From Lotus japonicus (lineage: Eukaryota > Streptophyta > Magnoliopsida > Fabales > Fabaceae): 64,000 bases of DNA. The stretch lies in contig NC_080042.1 in the NCBI RefSeq assembly GCF_012489685.1, positions 18,986,150-19,050,149 on the forward strand. Reading direction: 5' to 3'. Positions 44,885-58,200 of the stretch are shown here, piece by piece; the stretch's first letter is position 1; every line of letters begins with the position of its first letter. Made by a program: the position numbers and the translations under genes. The notes beneath the pieces were generated by a model that did no database searches, was not told where the DNA came from, and was given only the letters and a program-made list of their open reading frames with translations.

Positions 44885-45701
44885 ATCTCCCCCTTTTTGA
44901 TGATGACAAAACCAAGTATTTTGATGAACAATTCTTAAACAATAAACTGAATTCACTCAGAGTTTAGAATAGAGATAAACTTATCCTGAGGTGAATGGTT
45001 TATGTTGCTCATTCTGAATCCAAGTCACAGCTTGATTCTGAGCTTAGCTCCCCCTGAATCTAAGACTTAATGAAAACATTAGTAATATCTAGATTCTGAG
45101 CTAAATAACAAAAGAGTTCAGAGTGAGAATTTATGACATAGATAATTATTAGAATATCAGAGCGCATAAATATTCAGAGTCAAGAGCAAGGTAAAAGTAT
45201 CAAAGTCAGCCGATTTAGCATATGATCATGTCAAAAGAAGTGAAAATGTATTACTTGCAAATGCTCACGGACAGATCTATGGTCATAAAGAGTGGAACTC
45301 TTAAATTCTCCAAAAGAAAAAGAAATCACACTAACACAGCTTACACATCAAAAACTGGTTGCATACTCCCCCTTTTTGTCATAAGCAAAAAGAATGGGGT
45401 GTGAAAAACTTAGCTTGAAGTACAAGGACTCCCCCTTAGAGAAGGTCTAAGTTTAAAAAGATGGAGAAAAAAAATAAAAGGATTAAAGAAAACGTATGTA
45501 ATTAATGCATATGCAGAAGATTAAATGAAGGAGTGGAACGTTTACTACCGGCCAAGGAGTTAAAAGTAAGCAACTGTTACCAATAAACAATCCTCGAGAA
45601 ACTGCTTCAGCATTAACTTCTGGAGACTAAACTGATCTTATAAAAAGCGGTTAAAGCATGACAGTCTTCACATCTCATTTGCACTTGAAATCAACATTGC
45701 A

Positions 45702-46091
45702 ATGGCATCCTTCATAGCATACATCGAAGAATTAAGGAAGAAAGCCTTTGATGAAGATCTCTTCATCAACGTGCGCCACCCAGAGGAGCCGAGTGTCTAT
45801 AGTCTGACAAACCAGCTACTAGGCATGGGCATGAGTCCAGAAATGGACAGCATCCTCAGAGGCTTCCTTGCGTTTGTAGAGGAGCTTCAAGATCTCTTCC
45901 AGCGGGAGCTGGATAATTCTGCCAAAAGACAAGCGACGAAGACTGCACTTGAGACAATGGCGGAGGGTCCTGAGAGGCAGGAAGTGCGCCAGAGCTTGAT
46001 CCAACTAGAGTATAGGCAGCATCGTCTAGAGCTTGAGAAAGCAGCGATGCGTAGGCAGTGTAGATCATTGAGGAAAAATCCTCCTTTTTAA
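45702..46091 (+). CDS. Antisense 129-aa ORF within SIRE element F (copy 2)
   Basis: Protein identical to that at 30083-30472. TATAAAA lies at 45639-45645 and AATAAA at 46125-46130. A single A is inserted just after the AATAAA relative to copy 1. Confidence 0.5.
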   Translation: MASFIAYIEELRKKAFDEDLFINVRHPEEPSVYSLTNQLLGMGMSPEMDSILRGFLAFVEELQDLFQRELDNSAKRQATKTALETMAEGPERQEVRQSLIQLEYRQHRLELEKAAMRRQCRSLRKNPPF

Positions 46092-46302
46092 ATGTATGAA
46101 TGCACATGTATGAAAGATGTTATTAATAAAAGAAGTTTGTTTGTTGATTAATGCGTTTGAGTAAAAACTAAGTAATGATGACCAAGTAATTATGCAAGCA
46201 CATAGGAAAGAAAAACGATAATAGGATAAAAGAAACATAGTTAAATACGAAAACATAGTAACATAGTAGAAGGAAAACAGAAGAAAGGAGAGTTCCTAAA
46301 GA

Positions 46303-47830
46303 CTAAGGCTTGGGTGTCCTCTTCAGAAGTTCTGTGCACATCTCATGCAGACTCTGGAGAAGAGCTTCTTGAAAATCAAGTCTTCGTTCAATGAGATCAA
46401 GTCTTGAGTCTGACTGAGCTTGAGCAGACGGAACAACTTGTTCAGAGTGAGGAGCTTGAGCAGAGGTGGAGGCAAAATCAGTAAATGGAATAATTCCAAG
46501 GGCTTGATTTCTAAGAGCCTCAGCTTCAGCTTGTAGTCTAGCTGCTTGTTCCAGAGCTTCCAGCCTTGCAGCTTCACGTTATTCAGCTTCAAACCTTGCA
46601 GCTTCTTCTTCTTGTTCTTTCTTCTTCCTTGCTTCTTCAATAGCAGTATAAAGTTGATCTCTCAACTTTTGTTCATTCAATGCTTCTCTTCTTCTGAAAC
46701 GCTGACTAGCAGCTTCAATTCTTTGATCCCTTTCAGCAGTAAGGAAAGCCATCATCACTGCCACTTGATAAAGCATCCAAGTGCATAGACGATCCCAGTC
46801 GTCAGCAACCATGTCTGGTTTCTCACTGAGGTAAGTGCGACCATGCACACTGTGAACCCTTAAAGATGCTTCATGATTAAATAAGTTAATGCAATCAAGC
46901 AGGGTGTTTGGTCCAAGGTGGGTATAGGGAAGAATTGAGAGATTGGTTTCAGGTGAAGAGGGATGATTAAATAAGTTAATGCAATTTGCAAAGTTTGAGG
47001 TTCAGAGGTATTGGTCTCAGGGTTTGGATGAGAAACTTCAGTCTTAGGATTTGGAGATTTGTCAGAGACAGATTTTTCATTTTGAGGTGGAGGAGAAAGA
47101 GGAAGAGGTGGTGGTACTGAAGTGAGAGGGACCGCTTGGATTGGAAAATCAGGAGCAACCAGAGGTTCTGGTCTTGGTCCAGGATAGCGGTTTGGACTTG
47201 GAACATTTATGAAATGTTCAGGAATTTCTGAAATTCTTTCTCTGGCAATTTGAAAGAATTGGCGAGTGGCTTTAGATTCATTTGATGGAGAGGAAAATTG
47301 AACATTGGTAGGAAAAGAGACAGAGGGAGTAGGAGAGAGAATTTCTTTATCAGAGGGTTCCTGATTTGAGTGATCAGAGGGTTTAGGCTCAGAGTTAGAC
47401 TTTTCAGTGGTTGGTGTTTCTAGAGCTTGTATCTCAGAAGCTTGTGGTTCAGAGGCTTGTGGAGTGGATGGAAGTATAATGGGTGAGGTTGGTTTAGTGG
47501 ACTTAGGAGTTTGGAGCATTTTCCAGAGGGGTTCTTCCTCAATGGAGGGTTGAAAGAATGAAGCCCTAGGTGGTGAAATGTGTGAAGTTGATTGATCAAC
47601 TAGTGTGGGTTCAGGGTTGGATTCAACATGAATTGCATCAAGCAAATTTAAATCATCTTCATCAGAAAGAACAATAAACTTACTTGAAGCTCTGACTACT
47701 GATCTTGTGACTCTGGTAGAAATTGCAGCTCTAGTAGGCTCCAGAGTTGGTTCCAAATGAGTGACTTGGGTTGCAATTCTGACCTTCTTTGCTATCTTCT
47801 GAGGCGGTGGTTCATCATCATCATTATCAT
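46303..47830 (-). pseudogene. SIRE env-like ORF remnant (copy 2)
   Basis: The same broken frame as 30683-32210, with the same stop and frame change; these breaks predate the split of the two copies. Confidence 0.6.
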
Positions 47831-49657
47831 TGTAACGCCCCGATTTCTCGAGGGTCACTTTAGTAACCTTTCCAAAAACTAAATATGCTGACTAAACTTT
47901 CGAAGTCAATAATAACCAAGTATTTTTTTTTTCAAAACATGCTCTAGCGAATGCACAGTAATTACCCAATAATATATAACTTCATATCCAAAAGTATGGG
48001 TACAATTGAGTCTTTAAAGAGAAATATCAAAAGACTTCTTATGCCCAACAAGCTCCTTATGATCTCCATACTGGGTAGACCACAAAATAGCAAAACATCA
48101 GAACCTACCATTTCTCTAAAACCAAAAGAATACAAACTCCTATGATCATCCTACAAGCTTCAACCAACAACGATAAGCTTTCTACCCAAAAGGCTCAAGC
48201 CGTACACAAGACTATTCCTCCTCCGAGGGATTCTCTTCGACGGTCGAACAATCAATCTCTCATAAGATCTGCAACAGGGTTCTGGCATCAGAAGACATGT
48301 AGTCAATCCCACGAACGACTTACTGTGCGCTTCACCGAACTAATGCAAAGACATGACACTTCATCCGATCATCATGGATCCTCCTCATAAGCAGCGTCAC
48401 AGCAACTTTCCCAGAAGCATGGTGCTTGATCATGTTGCCGCCCATCACCTGGCAGTCGCCGGCCGCCAAACACAAGCAATACATACAATGGCGTGCGAGG
48501 GTCAACTTCCAGAATATAGGTATATATATAATAGTAGGTCACACAATATACACATAATCACATACTTATACATTTCACGCTTACTAACGCAGATCTATCG
48601 ATCACGTGGCTTATGTAAAATACGAGGGTTGTCAATGACAAACCTCTCTGACACACATAACAATTAAATCACATTTAGCTTATCTCAAGCATATCAAAAC
48701 TCATAGCACATATCACCTCATCATCAAGCTCAATCGACAACCCTAAGGTTAGTCTATATGCTCGTGCAAATGCAATGCCACATAGGCACATCAAATGATT
48801 CGGATATAAACGCCTTTTCCATGAGGTAGGCGAGACAACACTTAGTCGGTCTGATACCCACTCCAGTATCAACCTCTGACTAGTGAATGTCACTTAGTTG
48901 ATACCCACTCCAGTATCAACATAGTTGATAACCTCTCCATTATCAACATCTGAAGGTACGACCGCTCCATCGTCCTCAGAAGACAGGCATGGCCACTCCA
49001 CCATCCTGACAAAATGTATGCATGCATGATATGAATCATGGTTAGCCAAACAAACAAGAACGCCCTCTCTAGTGTTCGTGTTTACTGCTGAGAAAATAGT
49101 TAAACTATGATACAATTATGAGTTGATCACCAACGGTTGCACTCTGCTCCAAGTGACCGAAGTTTACACTACGACAGGTCACTCCACTCCAAGTAACCGT
49201 GTCGCCGAGTCTCGTCTTTCTTTCATCTAAGCCATCAAATAAGGCCCCCCTTTGAAATTCTCTTTTCTAAAAAGGATTGAAGTCTCATTTAAAAATATCT
49301 TTCTAGAAGCTTTGCGTTGCAGTAAACTTTCTTTTAATTTTCAAAATATGTGTACACTTTGATTATTTATTTTAGATGAAGTTTATAAGTAAATCATGAA
49401 TACGTTTGTTCCTTTTCGAAAACTTTGGTAGGTTAAAATAAAAGCTCCCACCCTGTGTAACCCTTTTTGAGAAAACCTCTCAATCAAAAACCTCAGTAAA
49501 TCAAAAACATCGTTAAAATCTCCTCTAACCGACACTCAGAAAACCCTTCGGTTACAAAAACAATATGTCGTCAACAGATAATCAAATTCACAATAGAAGT
49601 ATAGACATCATCACAACAAGCCATTATATCAAATAGCTAGCATCAAAGTGCTCTCAC
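47831..49657 (-). repeat. LTR D, truncated (copy 2)
   Basis: Same as 32211-34038, with a few one-base indels (for example one G fewer near 48434). Confidence 0.6.
48852..49204 (-). repeat. Hairpin array with invariant 8-base loop (LTR D, copy 2)
   Basis: All seven hairpins of 33232-33585 are unchanged. The indel near 49012 falls between hairpins. Confidence 0.75.
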
Positions 49658-51104
49658 TGTAAGACTCGATTTTAGGGCATATTATTTTAATAATAATATT
49701 AAATAATATTCTGTGAATTGCTTGTGCTATATGTGGTATTATGCCTTTTAAAAAGGTGATTAATTTTTAGAAGCAATATTAAGTCCTAGAAACCTCTAGA
49801 CGTTGATGAGCGCGACGATACGAGCATTTTGACTATAATATTGCTAGGGTTCGGTGACGACGACTTTTAGGTCAAAATCGACCCGACGGCAGCGATGAGT
49901 TGGCGAATCGAGTCGACGAGGACGATTTCGTGGGCCGCACCTTATGGGGAGGTGTTGGGAATGATTTTAAGAATATTCTAGGAGAGAATATTCCGTGGTT
50001 TTATTTTTGAAGGTTTTATTTAAATAAAATGGGGTTTTATTTAAATAAAACGCATTTAAATAATTTTAACCTATGGTTTAATATCAAAATTAATTCTGAA
50101 AATATTTTTGAGGCATAATGGAGCTGGTGCACGAATTTTTGGAGCCAAAAATTATTGATGAGGATTTTTGATTTTAAAATTGAAGTTTTGATGCGTTTAG
50201 GAGGGAAATGGTGCATTTAATGCATTAATTATTTTAGGGTTTTTATTTAAATTATTATTTTAAAAATTTTAGGTGAAAATCTGAGCATGGAGAGTGTGTG
50301 GTCGGCCAAGACTTGTGGAGGAAGGAAAAAGAAGACTTTTGCAAAAATTTCCTTTTCTAGCTAGGTTTTATGATGGAGAGAAATTAGGGATGTGATTCTT
50401 TGATTTTCTTTTTAATGGGGGATTGATTTCTAAAGTTTTAAAACTTCCAAGGATCCCTCCAAATCTGATTTAAAACTCTTGTGACTCAGATTTTATTTCT
50501 TTAAATAATTAGGGATTTAAATGCTAATTTTTGTCGGGTTTAATTTAGGAAATAAACCTAAATTTGAGGGCTAAAGGTGGGGAGTTTCGGAAAGTTGTAG
50601 AAACCCTAGAATGGGCTGAAGGAGGGGCGGTTTTGGGCCTCACTTGGGGAGGAAGAAAAGAATTAATGCTTTGCTCTCACCTCTCACTATAAATAGAGAG
50701 CTCCTCCTCATTTTTCACACAAGCTCACTTGCTCTCCTCTCTCCCTAGCCGAAGTTCGAAGTGAGCGTGATCCCGCCAAATCCAAAGTCCTAGGACGTGT
50801 TTTTGCTGTGACAAAGGTAAGGGCACTTCGGCCTCGGCCTAGATAAATTGTTTGTGATTGTGATTGTTAGCAAGCATGATGCTAGGACTATTGATGATGT
50901 ATGAGCTAGATATGCTATATGATGATGCAATAAATGCTAGCTAGTGCTATTATGAACATGCCTATATGCCTAGGGTGTTAGCTATATTTATTGCTATGCA
51001 TGCAAGTTATTATGCGATGATGTGTTGTTCATAAGAGATGAACGTGATGGGCTTAGGGCCTAGTGATGATGACTGACTTGCATGGCATGCATTTGTGGGC
51101 CAAG
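49658..51104 (+). repeat. LTR E, interrupted by element C (copy 2)
   Basis: TATA box at 50688-50695 on the plus strand; palindromes from about 50014. The five bases before element C, 51100-51104 (CCAAG), should recur after 64070 if they are the target duplication. Confidence 0.55.
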
Positions 51105-51631
51105 TGTAACACCCCGATTTCGGTGGCGTCACTTTAGTAACCAAAAGAAAATACTTTAAGCGGAAAAACGTGAATTATTTTTTTTTCGACAATATAACTA
51201 AAGACAGAAAGCAATAAAACTCCCCAACAAAAGATAAAGGAACTACTATACAACTATATATACATGCCTCGCTAAACACTACCACGTCACGAGTAACCTC
51301 CAGTGACGGGTGACAGAAAAGAGTAACGCCCGAAGGCAATATGTACAGTCCAAGATAAAGATACTGTGTCCGCAACACTAAACTACAAAATCTGAGAGCA
51401 AGTTGGCCCAGCGGCCTAAGAAAAGACCCCCTAAATCCAACCAGCTCTCTGTGATCTCCATAGGAAACCACACAAAAGCTACCGGTAGGAAAACTACCCT
51501 GTCCCCAAAAACGGAAGCATGACGGTCAGAGCATCGACACTACTCCTACACTATCCCTACCCGAGGAGCCCACACTAGCACTCGATCCTACACGCTAGCG
51601 CGGTCGTCATCCGAATCTGCATCCAGGACGA

Positions 51632-52126
51632 CTAGGTCGACGTACTCAACACTGCCCTCTTGTCCACCCTAATGCGCTCCTGCACTGGACTCTCGGGCTC
51701 GGGGCCCGGAACGAGATCCGCGACGACAGCAGCAGCAGTAGACGGACTAGACTCCGTCGAAGCCCCACCTACTGGCACCTCCTCAGAAGGGTCCTCATCA
51801 TCTGAAGGGGATGGTGGCGGTGGAGGTACTCCCAAGCCGGGTCCACAGTGTACTCCTGGAGGCAGGTTGAAGCTCACTATGTGCCTCCTCATCACTCCCT
51901 CCGTCAAGCGTCCAAATCGGTCGACACGGTCCTCCATGATCCGACCGGTGTAGGTCGCACGGTGGCCCTCGGAATCGACCACCCATGCACCTGGGTCGTC
52001 TTGGTCAAGCATCTCGTACCTGGTCCCCCCCGACGGGCTGACCATGGTAAACCAATCCCCCATACTCATCTGACAAATGGCGTAGTCCGCCCAAACACAC
52101 ACAGCAGACGCGAGGGTCAACTCCAA
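51632..52126 (-). pseudogene. LTR-encoded protein, element C 3' LTR copy (frameshifted)
   Basis: Identical in sense to 60944-60405 until residue about 155, where one T is missing near 51659 (CTCTTGTCC against CTCTTTGTCC). The conserved C-terminal VDLVVLDADSDDD is therefore lost and replaced by a short out-of-frame tail. One substitution near 51996 is synonymous. Confidence 0.55.
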
Positions 52127-52784
52127 AGAATTATATAATTAATAAAACCAGATATATTTATAGGATAATAAATACTCGCCTCTCAGGCTTATAAGTTTTG
52201 GGATAGCTTCCTAGGGTTGCATGTATCACAATGAATATAAAGAGCCATAAAAACAAGTAGCATGCCTCAAAAATAGGATAAACAGTTACCAATCACACTC
52301 AGCAACTAAGTCAGCATGTATGTTGCATGAAATGCAATGCTGGGTAACAAAATGCATTCCGGAAGAAGGATGGACATCAACGAGGCGGCCCTAACACCAG
52401 CCACGGTGGGTACCTTCCTGCTCGCGTGTCTCTTACACCACACAAAAGTAGTCAGATCAGCAGTGAACCCGTAGGTCTGCCATTCCGTCTGCTACTGAGG
52501 ACCACCGTAGTGTCCTAAATATGGAAATCCGGGTCTTATGACCATTTTGGAATCCACCGAGGTCCGGTATCACGCCGTGTATTAACCTCAAAATGAGTGC
52601 ATGAATGCAAGTGATTAGCCAAACAACGTCTCCGACCTCACCCGACACGTCGCCACGTGTTCTAGATAACTTAAAGTCTCTAAAAGAATACCCTAAGGTA
52701 AATGTCGATTCTGCGACAAAATACAATTAATCATAAACAAAAGAGTGCAACCACTCACGACAACTCTTCGAGTCATCAATGCTC

Positions 52785-53027
52785 TCACGAAGTCTCTCGC
52801 TTCTGTGGAGTCTCACACATTCACAAAGTCTCACGCTTCAGTGAAGTTTTATGCTTTCACAAGGTCTCACGCCTCAGTGAATTTACACACTTGCACGAAG
52901 TCTCACGCTTCAATGAAGTTTCATGCTGTTCACGAGGTCTCACGCCTCAGTGAAGATCCATGCTTTCCACAAGGTCTCACGCCTCAGTGGAGTATCACGC
53001 ATTCACAAGGTCTCACACCTCCGTGAA
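52785..53027 (-). repeat. Seven-unit tandem hairpin array (element C 3' LTR)
   Basis: Same design as 19120-19362. On the transcript strand each unit is UUCAC-(U)-GARG-loop-CYUY-GUGAA with loop CGUGAGA or close to it. Unit 6 has UCCAC/GUGGA, a compensatory A-U to G-C change. Units 2, 3, 4, 6 and 7 contain positions that are A.C mismatches on the plus strand but G.U pairs on the minus strand. The plus-strand reading frames through it (repeating SHASVKF-like) are by-products of the repeat. Confidence 0.8.
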
Positions 53028-54571
53028 GCTTCTCGGCTCATCCCTTGGATGGCTAAACAAACTGCTCCCAGAGCGAATGAGTATCAACATACCCAGAACT
53101 CGAAATCTTCTCAACACTTGGATCCGACGACACTTCTCGTTTTCCAAAACTAAACTTCAATCCAAAGCTTGCATCCGAGATTGTTATCTTTATTTAAAGG
53201 TTTAGAGGTTGTTTAATATCTTATGAATTTTCTTTATAAAAATAGCTCTTTTTAGTCTTATCGTATTTCCTATGAGTTTCAAAGTTCCCATAAACCCAAG
53301 TAATTCCCTGAGAAGGTCTCGATCCATTGGAGCATGACAAGGTCCGAACTCCGTTCGTCCTTTTAAAACTCTCTCAAAATCTCATAAAAATTCGGCATGA
53401 CCTGCCCGTAAACCTCACTCTTCAGAATCTCAGGTACAAGTGGAATAGCATAAATAAAACAGCTCAGTCAAAAGCATAAACAGCATATTCCAACACATCC
53501 TAAGTTAACCATGTAGCACATAGCATGTGAATCATTTAGCACACAATATCATGGCCTCAAATACTCAACAAGGTCGGCCGAAGCCTCAGAGAACAATTCA
53601 GACATTTAGCAATTAAGTGCATAACACATAGATCAAGTCGAACTTGTCGACACCTAAAGCATTATCTAGTAATTCAGAGAGTAGCCCTCACCGGTGGGTC
53701 TTCCAGCTTCTTCCTCAAGATGTTCTCCAAACTCTTCTCCTTGATTTCTGGGAATCTCCTCAAACGAACCTTAAGCAAAAATCACAGAAATCAATACCAA
53801 GAGTCAGAAACTCAGCAATCAAAGAGTCCTAGGGTTACACAGTACACTACTACCTCCTTGGTACGACAATCTAACGCGTTAAGACAAGTTTTCGAAAAAT
53901 CGGATTCTCCTCCCCCCTTGATATAGCTCTCGGCCACTTTCCTTAATTGGGAGGGTCGATTTTTCTTCGATCAAACTTGGTTCCTAGGTTAACATAAGCC
54001 GTAACTAAGACGGTTCTAGGCTCGGAAAAATTTTCGGATCGAAAACTGATATAGGGGCAGTTTGGTCATTATTTTTAGCTCAGAATTTCAAAATTGGATT
54101 TTTGAAAAAAAAATTGGATGGGGACGTCCACAACGACGTTTATGACGACAAATCCTACTAGCACTAAGCCAAGTCGATAGATTAGAGCGTAAAGGTTGCG
54201 ACTTTGCCGAAAAATGGGTATTTAGGGTAGAAATTGATCCCGGCGGCATTTCGTCGACATTTGACAAAATCTAATCCGCAGAACACGCTCAGGAGCATGC
54301 AGGGAAGAAGTTTAGACGCTGAAATCAGCTGATTTGAACAGTTTTTCAAAAACCTCAAAATTTTGAACTCAGAAAGTCGCAGGAGAAATGGACAGAAACG
54401 ACGATTCGAAGGAGAGTATAGATTACCTACCTCGAGGTCTTCGATTAGTGACGATCGGTGAAGCAAACGGGCAAGAAACGACGAAGATCCGGATCTCTAT
54501 CTCTCTCTAGGAACTCGCGGTTTTGGGGGTGGGGGAAAATGGGTTTTTTCTCAAAAAATCAAATTTTCAAG

Positions 54572-54581
54572 CTATTTATAG
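54572..54581 (-). promoter_or_regulatory. TATA box, element C 3' LTR
   Basis: The minus strand reads CTATAAATAG, about 675 bp from the LTR's transcript-5' end. Confidence 0.65.
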
Positions 54582-55253
54582 GTTTTGGAAAAAACGGAAA
54601 AATGATTTTTTTGCGATTCCGATTTTTCCTGCGCGTTCCTCTGCGCATTCTGAGATAGGTTCTGGCGACAGAATTCCAGAACTCAAAATAGAATTCTTGG
54701 AATTAAACCAAAAGATCCAAAATCGGCATAAGTCGGTGTAAGTCGGTTTATCCCGAAAAACTACTTTTTGCAGTGATCGTCGGATGAGAAAACTTCCTTC
54801 TGAAGAAAGATTAGGAATGATGAGAGAAGTAGGAGAACGCGGGTGGAATCTTCATTTGAGTTTCCGGATAGAAAAAGTCTTCATCGTCTGTCGATCTTAG
54901 GTTTTTCGAACTATCAGGGATTCCGTTTCGGCAAACTTCCGAGAATTGGAATTTGACGTTCGTACTTTCCAGGATTTCGCATCGAAATGGTTGTTTAAGG
55001 ACGGAAAAGAGAAGTTCTAACATTTCTCTGAGGATTTTTGGAATTAGTTTCCATCGTGTCCTAAAACGTAAATTAACTATTCACTAATACCTTCGACCTA
55101 GGATTAAGCGTATGTTAGTCGTGCTATAACTCTTTCGGTTTTTCGATACATTCTCGGACTTTTCCTGAACCTCTTTCCTTCCCAAATTTATCTTAATCAA
55201 ATAACTCTTTTATTTTATTCACTTATCCAAAGCGTTAAAACTTGGGCCTTACA

Positions 55254-55270
55254 TTACTACCCTCCAAAAA
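55254..55270 (-). other. Polypurine tract of element C
   Basis: The minus strand reads TTTGGAGGGTAGTAA immediately before the 3' LTR, in the plus-strand primer position. Confidence 0.65.
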
Positions 55271-55290
55271 GAAAGTTTCGACCTCGAAAC

Positions 55291-58200
55291 TTAAGGGTCA
55301 GTAAAAAGTTCTGGATACTGTTCCTTGATCTTTTCCTTCAGCTCCCACGTTGCATCGCCGGTGTCCTTGTTCCAAATAACCTTCACTAACTCGATCTCTT
55401 TACCCCTCAACTGCTTTACCCTTGTGTCACCAATGCTGATTGGCGGTGTCTCGAAAGACAAGTTATCCTTCAACTCAATGTCATCCAGCTCGATGACGTG
55501 CGTCGGATCAGCAATATACTTCCGCAGTTGTGACACATGGAATACATCGTGAACGTTTGATAGAAAAGGCGGTAGTGCGATCTGGTAAGCTACCGGTCCT
55601 ACACGACGAGTAATCTGATAAGGTCCAATGAACTTTGGCGTCAGCTTTCTTGACTTGATTGCTCGACCAACTCCTGTAGTCTGGGTAACTCGCAGGAACA
55701 CATGATCTCCTTCTTCGAATTCCAGGGTTCTGCGCCTTTGATCTGCATAGCTCTTCTGTCTACTCTGAGAAGCCTTCATCTTCTCCCTGATCTGTTTAAT
55801 CTTCTCAGTTGTCTGTTGCAGAAGTTCCGGTCCTACTAACAAATTCTCTCCATCTTGATACCAACATAAAGGTGTTCTACACTTGCGGCCATACAATGCC
55901 TCATACGGTGCCATACCTATGGTCGTATGAAAACTGTTGTTATATGTGAATTCAATCAGTGGCAATAGGGTGTCCCAACTGCCCTTATTGTCTAACACGC
56001 AAGCTCGTAGCAAATCCTCCAATGATTGGATAGTTCTCTCAGTTTGCCCATCAGTCTGTGGATGATAAGCAGAGCTTAATCTCAGCCTCGTTCCCAAAGC
56101 CTCATGAAGAGCTCCCCACAGATGTGAAGTAAACTTCGGGTCTCTATCGGAAACGATACTTGTTGGCACTCCATGAAGTCGCACAATCTCAGCTATATAA
56201 ATCTCTGATAGCTTATCCACGTTGTACGTAGTTCTCACAGGTATGAAATGAGCCGACTTAGTCAGTCGATCCACGATTACCCAAATCGAGTCATATCCTC
56301 TTTGAGTTCTTGGTAATGCCACGACAAAATCCATCGATATGCTATCCCATTTCCATTGAGGTACATCCAAGCTTTGTAGCATACCCGCAGATTTCTGATG
56401 TTCCACCTTCGCCTTTTGACAGGTTAAACATGCAGCTACATATTCTGCCACTTGTCTTTTCATTCCTGGCCACCAAAAATTCACCTTCAAGTCCTGGTGC
56501 ATCTTTTTCATTCCAGGGTGAATGCTCAGCTTACTTTTGTGACCTTCGTCCAGTATCAACCTCCTTAAGTCAGGGTTGTTGGGTACGCAAACTCTACCCT
56601 TACACCGTAGGATATTGTCACTTCCTACCTTGAATTCCGGGTCCTTACCCTGAATTACCAAATTCCTTTTTCCGAGTAAAAATTCATCTTGTAACTGTTG
56701 GTCTCGGATTTCTTCCATCAATCCATTGGTAATCCTGATCATCCCGAACCTCAGTTCTCCCTCGGATACTCTTACGTCCAAACTCAAATCTCGGAATTGT
56801 TCCAGCAGTTGTAGCTCCTTCACCATCATTGACGAGATATGCATTTTCCTGCTCAATGCATCAGCAACAACATTAGCTTTTCCAGGATGGTATTGTAAGG
56901 TAAAATCGTAATCCTTGAGAAACTCCATCCAACGTCGTTGTCTCATGTTCAACTCCTTTTGGTCAAACAAGTACTTCAAGCTCTTGTGATCGCTAAATAT
57001 GGTGAAATTGCATCCATATAAGTGATGTCTCCAGATCTTCAACGAAAACACAATGGCAGCAAGTTCTAAGTCATGAGTCGGATAGTTCTTCTCATGAGTC
57101 TTCAGTTGTCGTGAAGCATAAGCTACCACCTTCCGATGCTGCATCAGCACACATCCCAACCCTTGATGCGAAGCATCACAGTACACTTCATACGGTTCCT
57201 CTGGTTGCGGTAAGACGAGCACAGGTGACGTCGTCAAACGTTCCTTCATTGTCTGAAAGCTAGTTTCGCACGCTTCGGTCCATGCAAAAGGTTGATCCTT
57301 TCTCGTAAGTTGAGTCAAGGGTCCAACGATCTTGGCGAAATTCTCAATGAAGCGACGATAGTACCCCGCCAAACCGACAAAACTCCTGATCTCAGTCACG
57401 GTCTTTGGCCGTTCCCATGACAACACCGTCTCTACCTTTGCTGGATCCACAGCTATACCTTCTTTAGAGATCACATGGCCCAAGAATTTTACCTCTTCGA
57501 GCCAAAATTCACACTTAGAAGGGTTGGCGTACAACTTTGTCTCTCTCAACACTTGTAAAACCTGACGCAAGTGCCCTTCATGATCTTCAGCGTTCTTTGA
57601 GTAGATCAGAATGTCGTCGATAAACACCACGACGAATCGATCCAAGAACGGATGGAATGTCCTGTTCATGTAATCCATGAAGATAGCAGGTGCGTTTGTC
57701 ACCCCAAATGGCATCACTAGATACTCATAGTGTCCATAACGAGTCCGGAATGCCGTCTTCTGGATATCCTCAGTCTTTACTCTGATCTGATGGTAACCCG
57801 ACTTCAGGTCTATCTTTGAGAATATCGCAGCTCCTCGTAGTTGATCCATCAAATCATCAATTCTGGGTAGCGGATACCTATTCTTGACGGTTACTTTGTT
57901 CAGTTGTCGATAGTCGACACAAAGTCTAGATTTCCCATCCTTCTTTTTCACCAATAAGACGGGTGCTCCCCAAGGTGAAACGCTTGGTCGGATGAATCCC
58001 TTCGACAGAAGATCCTCAAGTTGAGACTTCAACTCCACCAATTCCGCAGGTGCCATCCGATATGGTGCAATCGAAATCGGTCCTGTTCCCGGTACGATGT
58101 CAATAGCAAACTCAATGTCGCGTACAGGCGGCAAACCAGGTACATCGCCAGGAAAAACATCCGCGAAGTCCCTCACAACTGGAATATTACTCACTTCCGA

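Larger units (their letters stand above)
43694..47830 (-). mobile_element. Element F: SIRE-like 3' part (copy 2)
   Basis: Same structure as 28075-32210: LTR 43694-44884, purine tract from 44885, antisense ORF, env-like remnant, cut by LTR D at 47831. Confidence 0.8.
36263..51778 (+). repeat. Copy 2 of the 15.5-kb duplicated block
   Basis: The offset from copy 1 is 15617-15620 throughout. It begins inside LTR B (no left part of that LTR precedes it) and runs on without a break into the complete LTR C at its right. Joined to copy 1's left context, it yields one continuous locus, which suggests an unmerged haplotype rather than a true tandem duplication. Confidence 0.95.
51105..55253 (-). repeat. 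3' LTR of element C (4149 bp)
   Basis: TGTAACACCCC...GGGCCTTACA. Contents, right to left: TATA box (54572-54581), leader, hairpin array (52785-53027), LTR ORF with a frameshift near its end (52126-51632). No other genes. Confidence 0.92.
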
